Assembly (NCBI GenBank): GCA_964520905.1
Contig: CAZFQL010000016.1
Coordinates: forward strand, 37,117 to 101,116
DNA length: 64,000 bases
Direction: 5' to 3'
Origin: JAGVIE01 sp964520905
GTDB taxonomy: Bacteria; Bacteroidota; Ignavibacteria; UBA10030; SZUA-254
The position numbers and the translations under genes are program-made. Shown piece by piece: positions 48,601 through 58,180 of the stretch. The stretch's first letter is position 1. Each line of letters starts with the position of its first letter. Under the pieces are notes generated by a model, which searched no databases, was not told the DNA's origin, and saw nothing but the letters and a program-made list of their open reading frames with translations.

Positions 48601-51600
48601 ATGCGATCTTTGATTCTTTCTTGTTTAACGATAATTGTTTTTTCGTTTAATGCTTCGCTGGGTAACGCGCAACCCAATACATATTCAAAAATATGGATTG
48701 TTATTAAAGACAGCATTACACAAACACAAACCGATACTGCTCTTGTCATATTTGGGAATCAATGGCAGGCAACTTATGGAAAAGACAGTCTTTTCCCAAG
48801 TTTGGAAGAGAGATACGCACCGCCACCTTCGCCCGGCTTCGATGTTAGATGGTTTGGCATACCCGGAAGACTAAGACAGTCTTTAGTATGTTATGAGATA
48901 CGCGGTATACCGGCTAATCCAGCTAAGATAGATACCTTCGTTTTGGGAATAACTAATCCTACCGCTCCGGCATCGAGATGGAAATTTAAGTGGCCCTCAG
49001 CATCATATCTTGCCGCCAGATGCGATAGCATGTTCCTTATATATCATCCTATGGGTATAATAAATAAAATTAACATGTTCACGACGGATAGTTTGATTAT
49101 CTACGGTCCTGACAATTTGGAAATTTCTAAACTTTTTATATACAAATATGGCGTCAAGTATGCAGACACTATATCCCAGATAAGCGGGACAGTTTATGAA
49201 GATCGTAATGCAAATCAAATAAGAGATAATATTGGAATGCCCGGTGAAGAAAAAGGTTTTTCCGGCTGGCAGGTTAACCTTACTGGACCTGAAAATCGAT
49301 CAGCAATAACAGACACAAACGGTAGATACAGCTTTATAGATTTGGTAGATGGTAATTACACAGTGAATGAATTAGTTCAGAGTAATTGGGGACAAACATC
49401 TCCATTACCCTCCGGTAACCATACTATAACTATTAACGCTAGCTCACGATATTTTCCAAACGCGGATTTTGGAAACAGATCGATCGGTACAATCAGCGGT
49501 TTAATATTCAATGACATCAACGGGAACAGTGTAAAAGATATTGGAGATACTACACTACAGGGCTGGAAAATCTACTTGCATAATTCCGGGATGAATCTCA
49601 TAGATTCCTCGATCAGCAATTCAAGCGGGCAATATATTTTCGAGTGGCTAACTCCCGGCGCATATACTGTCACCGAATCTCAAGATACATCATGGCTTCA
49701 AACTTATCCAACAGGAATTGGATCTCATACTATAAATATTAATATCGGCGATGTATTAACGAACTTCAACTTTGGCAATACACGTGGTTATAGATACGTT
49801 GGAGGGGGGACAGGAAATTGGTCGAATGCCTCAAGCTGGCCCGGCGGGAATGCACCAGGATCGACCGACCCAGTTTCAATACCGCCAAATGTTGTAATCA
49901 CAATCGATTCATTACCTAACGGCACAATTGCCGCCCTTAGGATGGAAACTGGAAGTAGTGTACAATTTGCTCCAAGTGTGGGACAACTTGTTATCACGGG
50001 AAAACTTCAAATTGATCCGGGTGCAATATTACAATTTTCAACAAGTTCCGACACTACCAGGTTGATCTGTTATCACGATTGGGTGAATTATGGTACTTTG
50101 GATCCCGGACATTCAACAATAACATTTTCAGGCAATCAGCCAAAAACTATTATTGGTACTTCAACATCGAATATATTTTATCGAATGGAAGTGAAGGGAG
50201 ACAGTACAAATATCATTGGTAATTTAGTAATCCAAAATTCATTGTTACTGAATAATGATATAATTCAAAGGGACCAAGATACTGTTTTTATTGATTCAAG
50301 TAATGCAAATGCAATTCAAGATACAGGAAAGATTCTTCAGGGAACTATTCAAAGGACGATTGCGCCTGGCGACACTAATATTTATCGTTTTGAAAGCCCT
50401 GGATCGTTTATCCAGTTTTTGGATGAGGGCTTGTTTACTACTCAGGCAATACCTACAACACCAAGATTAGTTACTTTTACCACCAAGCCAAATAGAAATA
50501 TAGGAACTTCATTCCGTTGGAATCTGATCGGCGGGAATATTGATACTATACAGAAAACCATAACAACAACAACATCCATAACCAACTCAAAATGGGTTTT
50601 CGGAATTCCCAGACCACCCAGGAGACTTATGTCAATAACTGATAGCCTGATTTCAGGTTTCACATCTGTTAATCGGATTTACGCCATAAGGCAACAAGGC
50701 GGTGAAAATATCCGATCTAAGATTTCCCTCAGATATAATCAGTCCGAAGTTCCGGAGGGCTTTGCAGAATCAAACTTGGCTTTATTATCAGGACCGTATT
50801 ACACAGACAGCGTTTCAATGAATTGGAATATGATTTCTTTGCCTTTAGAACCGCCGAATCACAGCAAGGCAATTTTGTTCCCTCTATCTTCATCACAAGC
50901 ATTTTCATACGACGGTATTTACGTAGAGCAAACCGATCTGAAATTTGGTGATGGATATTGGTTGAAGTTTCCAGAGAATCAAGAGATAAATATATTCGGT
51001 GACGACAAAAAAACTATCACAATCCCTGTGAAGGAAGGGTGGAATATGATTGGGTCTATAAGCTATCCAATTGCGTATGCCTCGGTATCATCTGATCCTC
51101 CCGGCATAATATCATCGGATATATTTGGTTACACGACGGGCTACAAGAGTGTCGATACTTTGCTTCCGCTCAAAGCATATTGGGTAAAGGTCGGTTCAGC
51201 CGGTAACTTGGCATTATCCGCCGGATCAGGAAGTTATTCTCTGAAAATAAATCATCCGACATCCTTACTGGATAAATTAAACTCGTTGTTTATCTCTGAC
51301 GCTTTAGCAAATGAACAAAAACTTTATTTCGGAAATAGTATTGGTAAGAACATTGCACGGTATGAATTACCACCGGTACCCCCAGCCGGTATGTTCGATG
51401 TACGATTTACTACAAACAACAGAGTAGCGGTTACAGAGGATGAGATAAAAGATTATCCTATCGTTATCTCTTCAGCTAATTTTCCCATTTTCGTACGATG
51501 GGAGATAAAAGAAGGTTCTTCAAACGCATGTTTAATCGTTGATGGACATGCAATTAGCTTAAGCCGAACCGGAGCGACTGAAATCTCCAATCCGGAATCC

Positions 51601-51921
51601 GAAATCAAGCTCAGGTTAACATCGTCTTCATCCATGGAACTGCCAAAGGAATTTGCTTTACACCAGAATTATCCTAACCCATTCAATCCGTTGACGATTA
51701 TCAATTATCAATTGCCAATTGGCAATTGGGTAACGCTAAAAGTGTACAATGTGCTTGGTCAAGAAGTGGCTACACTTGTTGATGAGATGCAAGATGCAGG
51801 ATACAAATCTGTTGAGTGGAATGCTAACAATTATTCAAGCGGTGTTTACTTCTACCGATTAACGGCTAAGTCGGCAGAAAAATCTTTTGTTTCAGTTAAG
51901 AAATTATTGCTGATGAAGTAA
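48601..51921 (+). CDS. large secreted protein with two SdrD-B-like domains and T9SS sorting domain
   Basis: 1106 residues. Signal peptide (LILSCLTIIVFSFNASLGNAQ). Two SdrD-B/Cna-B-like domains are seen at about 195-295 (ISGTVYEDRNANQIRDN...GWQVNLTGPENR...DTNGRYSFIDLVDGNYTVNE) and about 297-395 (ISGLIFNDINGNSVKD...GWKIYL...SSGQYIFEWLTPGAYTVTE), then a long beta-rich region with a G8/parallel-beta-like start (GTGNWSNASSWPGG) and finally a type A sorting domain (LHQNYPNPFNPLTIINYQLP...LGQEVATLVDEM...GVYFYRLTA). An adhesin-like or structural surface protein is the likely role. AGGAAGGGTGA precedes the ATG. Confidence 0.82.
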   Translation: MRSLILSCLTIIVFSFNASLGNAQPNTYSKIWIVIKDSITQTQTDTALVIFGNQWQATYGKDSLFPSLEERYAPPPSPGFDVRWFGIPGRLRQSLVCYEIRGIPANPAKIDTFVLGITNPTAPASRWKFKWPSASYLAARCDSMFLIYHPMGIINKINMFTTDSLIIYGPDNLEISKLFIYKYGVKYADTISQISGTVYEDRNANQIRDNIGMPGEEKGFSGWQVNLTGPENRSAITDTNGRYSFIDLVDGNYTVNELVQSNWGQTSPLPSGNHTITINASSRYFPNADFGNRSIGTISGLIFNDINGNSVKDIGDTTLQGWKIYLHNSGMNLIDSSISNSSGQYIFEWLTPGAYTVTESQDTSWLQTYPTGIGSHTININIGDVLTNFNFGNTRGYRYVGGGTGNWSNASSWPGGNAPGSTDPVSIPPNVVITIDSLPNGTIAALRMETGSSVQFAPSVGQLVITGKLQIDPGAILQFSTSSDTTRLICYHDWVNYGTLDPGHSTITFSGNQPKTIIGTSTSNIFYRMEVKGDSTNIIGNLVIQNSLLLNNDIIQRDQDTVFIDSSNANAIQDTGKILQGTIQRTIAPGDTNIYRFESPGSFIQFLDEGLFTTQAIPTTPRLVTFTTKPNRNIGTSFRWNLIGGNIDTIQKTITTTTSITNSKWVFGIPRPPRRLMSITDSLISGFTSVNRIYAIRQQGGENIRSKISLRYNQSEVPEGFAESNLALLSGPYYTDSVSMNWNMISLPLEPPNHSKAILFPLSSSQAFSYDGIYVEQTDLKFGDGYWLKFPENQEINIFGDDKKTITIPVKEGWNMIGSISYPIAYASVSSDPPGIISSDIFGYTTGYKSVDTLLPLKAYWVKVGSAGNLALSAGSGSYSLKINHPTSLLDKLNSLFISDALANEQKLYFGNSIGKNIARYELPPVPPAGMFDVRFTTNNRVAVTEDEIKDYPIVISSANFPIFVRWEIKEGSSNACLIVDGHAISLSRTGATEISNPESEIKLRLTSSSSMELPKEFALHQNYPNPFNPLTIINYQLPIGNWVTLKVYNVLGQEVATLVDEMQDAGYKSVEWNANNYSSGVYFYRLTAKSAEKSFVSVKKLLLMK

Positions 51922-51930
51922 ACCAAATAA

Positions 51931-52002
51931 ATGTGCGACTCACTTCCAAACTTGAATCTAACTTGCGGCGAAGCCGTCACTCTGGAAAAGTGAATCGCAC
52001 AT
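51931..52002. repeat. long imperfect palindrome between convergent genes
   Basis: Left arm 51931-51947 (ATGTGCGACTCACTTCC) and right arm 51984-52002 (GGAAAAGTGAATCGCACAT) pair with few mismatches; a smaller hairpin GCGGCGAAGCCGT lies inside. It may serve as a bidirectional terminator and resembles the element at 1802-1848. Confidence 0.65.
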
Positions 52003-52049
52003 CGGCATGAAGGTAACTCGAACATTTTATTATTTCTTGTGAGCAGGTA

Positions 52050-52436
52050 TCAATTCATTGAATCCAGCAAAGTTTCTTTCTGCTTCGCGCCGACAAAAAA
52101 CTTTTTAATAATACCATTCTCTATAATAACGGTCGATGGCGTCCCCAATACGCCGACAGCCATAGCTGTATTATAATCTTTGGATATATCGATCTTGAAT
52201 ATATTATTCTTTGTCCTTTGTAGATCATCTATGATCGGCGTTTGGTAGCGACATGCGGCACATGAGGGTGAGTAAAAATACATCATGACTCGTTCACCTC
52301 GTCTGACCAATTCACCAATGTTGCCGGATAAACCCGTTACCTCTTTGCCTTTTTTAAATCGTGCTTTTATTTGCACCGACAACTGAAGTGAGATTAGCAG
52401 AAGTAAGATACCCGAGATAATGTAAACATAAATCAT
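52050..52436 (-). CDS. membrane-anchored thioredoxin-like protein
   Basis: 128 residues. One N-terminal membrane segment (YVYIISGILLLLISLQLSVQI) then a thioredoxin fold: VMMYFYSPSCAACRYQTPIIDDL with the redox motif CAAC, KIDISKDYNTAMAVGVLGTPSTVII with the cis-Pro TPS. Orientation of the thioredoxin domain relative to the membrane is not certain. The start overlaps the DUF6132 gene by 4 nt, so the three minus-strand genes form one operon. Confidence 0.85.
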   Translation of the reverse strand: MIYVYIISGILLLLISLQLSVQIKARFKKGKEVTGLSGNIGELVRRGERVMMYFYSPSCAACRYQTPIIDDLQRTKNNIFKIDISKDYNTAMAVGVLGTPSTVIIENGIIKKFFVGAKQKETLLDSMN

Positions 52437-52642
52437 ATACTGTCCCGAGAAGATTGTTTTCTTGAAGGTATTAGCAATCCTATCCCCGCACCGTATAGAG
52501 TACTGATATACGGATTACTTGAAATAGGGCAGGTGCCGCTGTAACATCCGACGAAATAATAATATGAGTAACCTAATATCGCTCCTGCTAAAGCAAATAT
52601 TAAACGCTTCAGCCAGATCTTTTCAGTGAATATCGATTTCAT
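52433..52642 (-). CDS. DUF6132-like small membrane protein
   Basis: 69 residues from ATG 52642 (a GTG at 52663 would add seven residues). Two hydrophobic stretches (RLIFALAGAILGYSYYYFVGC and YISTLYGAGIGLLI) with the conserved core GCYSGTCPISSNPYIS. The two Cys in GC-x3-TC are the family hallmark. Function unproven; its neighbours are two thioredoxins, so handling of sulfur or thiols is a reasonable guess. Confidence 0.8.
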   Translation of the reverse strand: MKSIFTEKIWLKRLIFALAGAILGYSYYYFVGCYSGTCPISSNPYISTLYGAGIGLLIPSRKQSSRDSI

Positions 52643-52668
52643 ATGTGCAGGAATTTTAATCACAAAAG

Positions 52669-53094
52669 TTAATTATGATGGTGGTGTTTATCGTGATCGT
52701 GATGATGATGTTCATGCTCAGCTTCTTCATCTGCTACCGGCAACAGTAGAAGCTCTTTATCGATAATTTTCTTCAATGTATCCTTCGGTAATGCACCCAC
52801 TGCCATCATAGGCTGTTTATCTCTTGGGATGAATAACAGACTCGGAATGCTCTGAATACCGAATGCAGAAGCGAGTTCCTGTTCTTCCTCGGTATTAACT
52901 TTGTAGAAATTAACTTTGCCGATGTATTCCTTTGAAAGCTCGTCAATAACCGGTCCAACAATCCGGCAAGGTCCGCACCACGGCGCCCAGAAATCTATGA
53001 CACCCGGTAGTTCACCCTGATAATTCCAATCTTTGCTCTTCTCGTAATTAAAAACTTTATCAAGAAATGTTTGTTTTGTAAGATTTTCCGACAT
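52669..53094 (-). CDS. trxA: thioredoxin with histidine-rich C-terminal tail
   Basis: 141 residues. Standard thioredoxin domain: GVIDFWAPWCGPCRIVGPVIDELSKEY with the active site WCGPC, IQSIPSLLFI with the cis-Pro. After residue about 118 a tail of Glu, His and Asp follows (DEEAEHEHHHHDHDKHHHHN), with twelve His in nineteen residues, an obvious metal-binding candidate not seen in ordinary thioredoxin. It heads the operon with DUF6132 and the membrane thioredoxin, 26 nt and then a 4-nt overlap. Confidence 0.92.
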   Translation of the reverse strand: MSENLTKQTFLDKVFNYEKSKDWNYQGELPGVIDFWAPWCGPCRIVGPVIDELSKEYIGKVNFYKVNTEEEQELASAFGIQSIPSLLFIPRDKQPMMAVGALPKDTLKKIIDKELLLLPVADEEAEHEHHHHDHDKHHHHN

Positions 53095-53268
53095 AATTTA
53101 ATCCTTTGAATTTGACCCAATATTATTTTTGTATTCATAGGATTTGATGAGTGTAATGTCGGAAAGGATTCATCGTGCCTTTTTGAAATATGGATAATCA
53201 TCAAAGGAATATCCATATTCAAGAGAATATGTGCAACTATCATTTATTATGACTTAATTAACAATGAG

Positions 53269-53300
53269 TTTGACAATCACTTCTCAATGTTATATATTTC
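53269..53300 (+). promoter_or_regulatory. putative promoter of the yqeY-cvpA-mutS2 operon
   Basis: TTTG (53269-53272), 20 nt, TATATTTC (53293-53300), 12 nt before the yqeY start. One mismatch to TAnnTTTG; the short leader fits the lack of a Shine-Dalgarno. Confidence 0.6.
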
Positions 53301-53312
53301 TGAAAACATGGA

Positions 53313-53774
53313 ATGCAGACTATGACTTTAATGGAAAAAATATCAATAGATCTCAAAAATGCTTTAAAGTCCGGTGAGAAATTACGACTTGAGACAATAA
53401 GGACAATTAGAGCAGCACTACTTGAGAAGCAAGTCGAGAAAAGACCGACAGGAGGGATGACCCCTGATGATGAAACTTCGGTATTAATATCAGCCGCTAA
53501 AAAACGAAGAGAATCTATAGACATTTTCCGCCAGGCGGGAAGAAACGATTTGGCAGACCAAGAAGAAAAAGAGCTCTTGATCATTCAAGAATATTTACCA
53601 AAACAGCTTGCTCAGGATGAAATAGAAATTATCATAACTAAAATAATTACCGATGTCGGTGCAACATCGGCAAAAGATTTTGGCAAGGTGATGCCTTTAG
53701 TTATGAAAGAACTTAAAGGAAAGGCAGATGGCAAGATTGTTCAGGAGACAGTTAAAAAATTACTAGGTGGCTAA
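53313..53774 (+). CDS. yqeY: GatB/YqeY domain protein
   Basis: 153 residues of the YqeY family, helical proteins related to the tail of GatB. Landmarks: LKNALKSGEKLRLETIRTIRAALLEKQVEKR, SAAKKRRESIDIFRQAGRNDLADQEEKELLIIQEYLPKQL and KDFGKVMPLVMKELKGKADGKIV. Proposed to bind tRNA, but the function is unsettled. ATGs at 53313 and 53322 are both possible. First gene of a plus-strand operon. Confidence 0.92.
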   Translation: MQTMTLMEKISIDLKNALKSGEKLRLETIRTIRAALLEKQVEKRPTGGMTPDDETSVLISAAKKRRESIDIFRQAGRNDLADQEEKELLIIQEYLPKQLAQDEIEIIITKIITDVGATSAKDFGKVMPLVMKELKGKADGKIVQETVKKLLGG

Positions 53775-53778
53775 TAAT

Positions 53779-54306
53779 ATGACTATAACCGATATATTAA
53801 TAATTGTTGCAGTTGTTCTATTTGTTGTGTTAGGAATCAGAGATGGTTTTTTTAGAAAAATCTTTGGGATACTAGGATTCTTAGGCGGATTAATATGTGC
53901 CGCAAAATTCATGACTTTTCTTAGTGATATTTTCATAGAGGCTGTTGGGACATCTAAAGATATCTCGATGATAATAGCATTCTTTTCGATTTTCATATTT
54001 GTCGTGGTAATGGTAAATCTATTTTACAGGTGGTTTGGTGCCAGTGGAAGCGATGCAATTAAACCTTGGTCAAGAATTGCAGGCGGACTGCTTGGTGCAG
54101 TTCAGGGTGTTTTTGTAGCCAGTTTAATATTGGTTATGTTGAGTTTTTTTGAAATCCCCTCTGAAGAAGAAAAAGTCAATTCCTTCTTATACGAAGACAC
54201 AGTTCAAATTACCCCCATTGTCTATGATTATACGACAAAATGGATACCTGATTCAAAGATGTTCATAGAAGAAATCGGTAAAAAGATTGAGGACAAACGG
54301 AGATAA
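53779..54306 (+). CDS. CvpA family membrane protein
   Basis: 175 residues from ATG 53779, which has AGGTGG just upstream; a GTG at 53767 overlapping yqeY is less likely. Four hydrophobic segments (TDILIIVAVVLFVVLGI; IFGILGFLGGLICAAKFM; ISMIIAFFSIFIFVVVMVNLF; IAGGLLGAVQGVFVASLILVM) and the family motif RIAGGLLGAVQG. CvpA proteins are required for colicin V production in E. coli and for envelope processes; exact activity unknown. It precedes mutS2, a common order. Confidence 0.87.
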   Translation: MTITDILIIVAVVLFVVLGIRDGFFRKIFGILGFLGGLICAAKFMTFLSDIFIEAVGTSKDISMIIAFFSIFIFVVVMVNLFYRWFGASGSDAIKPWSRIAGGLLGAVQGVFVASLILVMLSFFEIPSEEEKVNSFLYEDTVQITPIVYDYTTKWIPDSKMFIEEIGKKIEDKRR

Positions 54307-54322
54307 TAATGAATGAGATTCC

Positions 54323-56674
54323 ATGCGTGATCTTCTAAATTCCTTCCAAAAACTTGAATTCGATAAAGTTAAGAAATATATACAGAAGTATTGTATCTCG
54401 GATCTCGGACGTGAGCAAATTGAATATTTAGTGCCTTTTTCCGATATCCCCACAATAAAAAATTCTCTTTCTTTAGTATCGGAAATGAAGCAGCTCTTAG
54501 AGTCCGACAATCCTTTGCCCATCGAAAATATATTTGATATAAGAGCCAGCATTCAACGTTCAAGTATTGATAACTATATTTTGTCTTCAGAAGAGTTGTT
54601 CAAGATAAAGCATCTACTAAAGACTTCCCGAGATATTCGAACATATTTTAATCAAAGATTAAAAGTATACCCGCTTCTTTCAGAGAGAGTTATGGATATC
54701 CATATCGAGAAGATTCTTGAATTTAATATTGCGCAAGCAATCGATGATGATGGTAAAGTGAAGGATGACGCGAGTAAAGAATTATTTTCGATAAGAAAGC
54801 AGATTATCGAAAAAAGTCATGCAATAAAACGAAACCTTGAGTCACTGTTAAAATCTATCGTTGGAGCGGATTGGGTACAGGAGGAAATCATAACGACAAG
54901 AGAGGGAAGAATGGTGATTCCCGTAAAGGTCGAACATAAAAATCGTTTACCGGGTTTCATCCATAGCGCGTCTGCAAGCGGAGCTACTGTATACATTGAG
55001 CCGGCAGAAACGCTTGAGATGAATAATGAAATTCGTACTCTCACGTTCCAGGAACAAAGAGAAATAGAAAAGATTTTGAAAGAGCTAACAAAACAAGTTC
55101 GTGAAGCAAAAGATAATTTAAAGAACAATATTGAAATTCTTGCAGACCTCGATTTCATACAGGCTAAGGCTAAATATTCTATCCAGATTATAGGATCAGA
55201 ACCAAGAATATCTACAGAAGGTTCTATACGATATTTGAATTGCTATCATCCAATCTTATTGCAACGACATGGTCGGAAAGATGTAATCCCACTCACGATG
55301 GAATTACCTTCGACAATAAATACCGTTATCATTACAGGACCTAATGCCGGTGGTAAAAGTGTTGCAATGAAGACAGTCGGCTTATTATCCCTCCTTGCAC
55401 AATCCGGATGTCATATTCCTGCCTCACCTGAAAGTGAATTAAGAATATTCTCCGATTTTTTTGTTGACATCGGTGATGAACAATCTATAGAAAACGACTT
55501 AAGCAGTTTCAGCTCTCATCTAAATAATTTGAAAATAATAATTGATAACGCAAATTCATATAGCCTTGTCCTAATAGATGAAATCGGATCTGGTACAGAC
55601 CCGCTTGAAGGGGCTTCTCTTGCCGCTTCGATTTTAGAAGAATTGACAAAAAAGGCATCTTTAAATATTGCAACAACCCACCATGGTACATTGAAATCGT
55701 TTGCTTTTGAAACACCCTCCATCGAGAACGCAGCAATGGAATTTGATATGGCAACGCTGAAACCGACATATAAATTTCGCTTAGGTATTCCTGGGAGCAG
55801 CTATGCCATTGAGATGGCTGAACGAATGAACATGCCCACGTCTATCATAAACCGGTCGAGAGAGCTAAAAGGTAGTGAAGCGAGTAAGCTTGAAAATCTA
55901 ATTATAGATCTGGAGCGTCAATCACAAGAATTGAAGGCTCAATTAGACAATGTGAGTCAGGAAAAAACTAATCTTAATAACTTGAATTTTGTTTATCAAA
56001 CAAAGATAACTACCTTGGAAAAAGAGGTTAAAGATATAAGATCTCGCGCAATAGATGAAGCTAATAATATCGTGCAAAAAGCTAACGCTGTAATTGAAAG
56101 ATCAGTTCGTGAGATAAAAGAATCTGCTGCTGAACGACATATAATTAAAAAGGCAAAGACAGATGTCAGGATGGTTAGTGAAGAATTTAATAAAATGCTC
56201 GACGAGATTCAATCTGCTCCGAATGAAATTGGATTTAAAATTGGCGATCAAGTTAAATTAAGACAGAGTAACACTATCGGAGAGGTACTATCTCAACTTG
56301 ATGACAATTCCTACATCATTCAAACCGGAGATATAAGAATCAAAGTCAATCGTGCGGATTTATTAATCTCAAACAATATATCTATCACTCCAGCGCATTC
56401 AGTAAATGTATCTACAGTATTACCCGTAGAAATAAAACGTGAAATAGACCTGCGTGGTATGTATGGAGACAATGCCTTAAATGCAGTGGATAAATTTATT
56501 GATGAAGCAATTCTATCAGGCTTAAATCGGATTGATATAATTCATGGTAAAGGAACAGGAGCGCTTAGAAAGAAAATCTCGGAATATTTGAAAACTCATT
56601 CAGCGATTAAATCCTTTAGATTAGGTGAATGGAATGAGGGAGGAACAGGAGTTACAGTAATTGAACTTAAGTAA
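54323..56674 (+). CDS. mutS2: endonuclease MutS2
   Basis: 783 residues. The ATPase core has Walker A GPNAGGKSVAMKT, Walker B-like LVLIDEIGSGTDPLEG and the ATTHHGTLK segment. A coiled-coil (about 520-640) leads to a KOW-like stretch and a C-terminal Smr nuclease domain (IDLRGMYGDNALNAVDKFIDEAI...IIHGKGTGALRKKI). MutS2 acts in suppression of homologous recombination and in rescue of collided ribosomes. Its stop is separated by 3 nt from the accC start. Confidence 0.96.
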   Translation: MRDLLNSFQKLEFDKVKKYIQKYCISDLGREQIEYLVPFSDIPTIKNSLSLVSEMKQLLESDNPLPIENIFDIRASIQRSSIDNYILSSEELFKIKHLLKTSRDIRTYFNQRLKVYPLLSERVMDIHIEKILEFNIAQAIDDDGKVKDDASKELFSIRKQIIEKSHAIKRNLESLLKSIVGADWVQEEIITTREGRMVIPVKVEHKNRLPGFIHSASASGATVYIEPAETLEMNNEIRTLTFQEQREIEKILKELTKQVREAKDNLKNNIEILADLDFIQAKAKYSIQIIGSEPRISTEGSIRYLNCYHPILLQRHGRKDVIPLTMELPSTINTVIITGPNAGGKSVAMKTVGLLSLLAQSGCHIPASPESELRIFSDFFVDIGDEQSIENDLSSFSSHLNNLKIIIDNANSYSLVLIDEIGSGTDPLEGASLAASILEELTKKASLNIATTHHGTLKSFAFETPSIENAAMEFDMATLKPTYKFRLGIPGSSYAIEMAERMNMPTSIINRSRELKGSEASKLENLIIDLERQSQELKAQLDNVSQEKTNLNNLNFVYQTKITTLEKEVKDIRSRAIDEANNIVQKANAVIERSVREIKESAAERHIIKKAKTDVRMVSEEFNKMLDEIQSAPNEIGFKIGDQVKLRQSNTIGEVLSQLDDNSYIIQTGDIRIKVNRADLLISNNISITPAHSVNVSTVLPVEIKREIDLRGMYGDNALNAVDKFIDEAILSGLNRIDIIHGKGTGALRKKISEYLKTHSAIKSFRLGEWNEGGTGVTVIELK

Positions 56675-56677
56675 TTA

Positions 56678-58180
56678 ATGAATAATAAAATTAATAAAAT
56701 CTTAGTTGCTAACAGGGGAGAAATTGCTGTTAGGATAATGCGGACGTGTAGGGAAATGGGTATATCTACGGTTGCGATCTATTCAGATGTCGACCGGAAT
56801 GCATACCATGTAAGGATGGCAGATGAATGTTATTCTGTTGGAGGCGCCCCTGTGCGTGAAAGTTACCTGAATCAGAATAAGATTATTGAAATCGCTAAGC
56901 GTTCGAACGTAACTGCTATTCATCCAGGTTATGGGTTTTTATCTGAAAATCCTGGTTTTGTAGAATTGGTCAATAATAACGATTTAATTTTCATCGGACC
57001 GGGAGCAGAAGCAATTAGATTAATGGGAGATAAAACCGCTGCACGTGAGCTTGCTTCATCACTTGGTATTCCAATTGTACCCGGAACAACAAAACCATTA
57101 TCGTCGATAGATGAAGCGATTGAGGTTGCAAAAACGTTAACCTATCCGATTTTACTTAAAGCGTCTGGCGGTGGAGGTGGAAAAGGCATGAGGATAATTA
57201 ATTCTGATTCAGAATTAGCATCAGGTATACGCGCCAGTCAATCGGAAGCAGAATCGGCTTTCAACGATAATCGGATTTATATCGAAAAGTATATTGAAAA
57301 TCCCAGACACATCGAGGTTCAAATTCTTGCGGATAGTTATGGAAATGTCATTCATCTTGGTGAACGCGAATGTTCTATCCAGAGAAGACATCAGAAAATA
57401 GTTGAAGAATCGCCTTCGCCGTTTATCGATGAGCCGATTAGGGAGAAGCTTACGCAGACTGCAATAAGGTTAGTCAAACATAGTGGCTACACGAATGCCG
57501 GAACGATTGAATTCATATTTGATCAAGAAAAGAATTTTTATTATCTCGAAATGAATACGCGATTACAGGTTGAACATCCGGTTACTGAGATGAGGATTGG
57601 ATTGGATATAGTTCGGGAGCAGATATCAATTGCAGAAGGTAAGCCACTTTCTATCACCCAAGAAGATATTATGTTTAATGGGCATGCGATAGAATGCCGG
57701 ATTTATGCTGAGGACCCGGCGAATAATTTTTACCCATCAACCGGTAGAATTCATTCGATAAAATCTCCACAAGGATTAGGCATTCGTGAAGATTGTGGAG
57801 TTCAGGATGGAGATGAAATAACCACATACTACGACCCAATTATTTCTAAACTTATTGCGTGGGGGAATACTCGCGAGGAGGCGAGGAAAAGAATGATCGC
57901 TGCATTGGAAGATTATGAGCTATTTGGAGTTAGAAATAATATAGCATTATGTATTTGGATAATGAACCATACAGTTTATTCCGAGGGTATAATTGATACA
58001 AATTTCTTACTTCGATATTTTAAGCCAGAAATGATTGAGAAATATTCCGAAGAAATATTACACATAGCGGCTATTGCTATTCATAAAACGGAAAAATATT
58101 TTACGATAGAATCTTCAGCTATACCAAGAAATAACTATAGGAGCACGTGGAAAAATAACTTGATGGATTATATGAGATGA
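56678..58180 (+). CDS. accC: biotin carboxylase subunit
   Basis: 500 residues, ATP-grasp biotin carboxylase. N-terminal ANRGEIAVRIMRTCREMGI, Gly-rich loop KASGGGGGKGMRI, catalytic HLGERECSIQRRHQKIVEESPSP and YLEMNTRLQVEHPVTEM. It carboxylates biotin on the carrier protein encoded next, with a 4-nt overlap. A carboxyltransferase is not in the window, so whether the complex makes malonyl-CoA or acts on propionyl-CoA (cf. the B12 protein at 3395) is undecided. Confidence 0.95.
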   Translation: MNNKINKILVANRGEIAVRIMRTCREMGISTVAIYSDVDRNAYHVRMADECYSVGGAPVRESYLNQNKIIEIAKRSNVTAIHPGYGFLSENPGFVELVNNNDLIFIGPGAEAIRLMGDKTAARELASSLGIPIVPGTTKPLSSIDEAIEVAKTLTYPILLKASGGGGGKGMRIINSDSELASGIRASQSEAESAFNDNRIYIEKYIENPRHIEVQILADSYGNVIHLGERECSIQRRHQKIVEESPSPFIDEPIREKLTQTAIRLVKHSGYTNAGTIEFIFDQEKNFYYLEMNTRLQVEHPVTEMRIGLDIVREQISIAEGKPLSITQEDIMFNGHAIECRIYAEDPANNFYPSTGRIHSIKSPQGLGIREDCGVQDGDEITTYYDPIISKLIAWGNTREEARKRMIAALEDYELFGVRNNIALCIWIMNHTVYSEGIIDTNFLLRYFKPEMIEKYSEEILHIAAIAIHKTEKYFTIESSAIPRNNYRSTWKNNLMDYMR

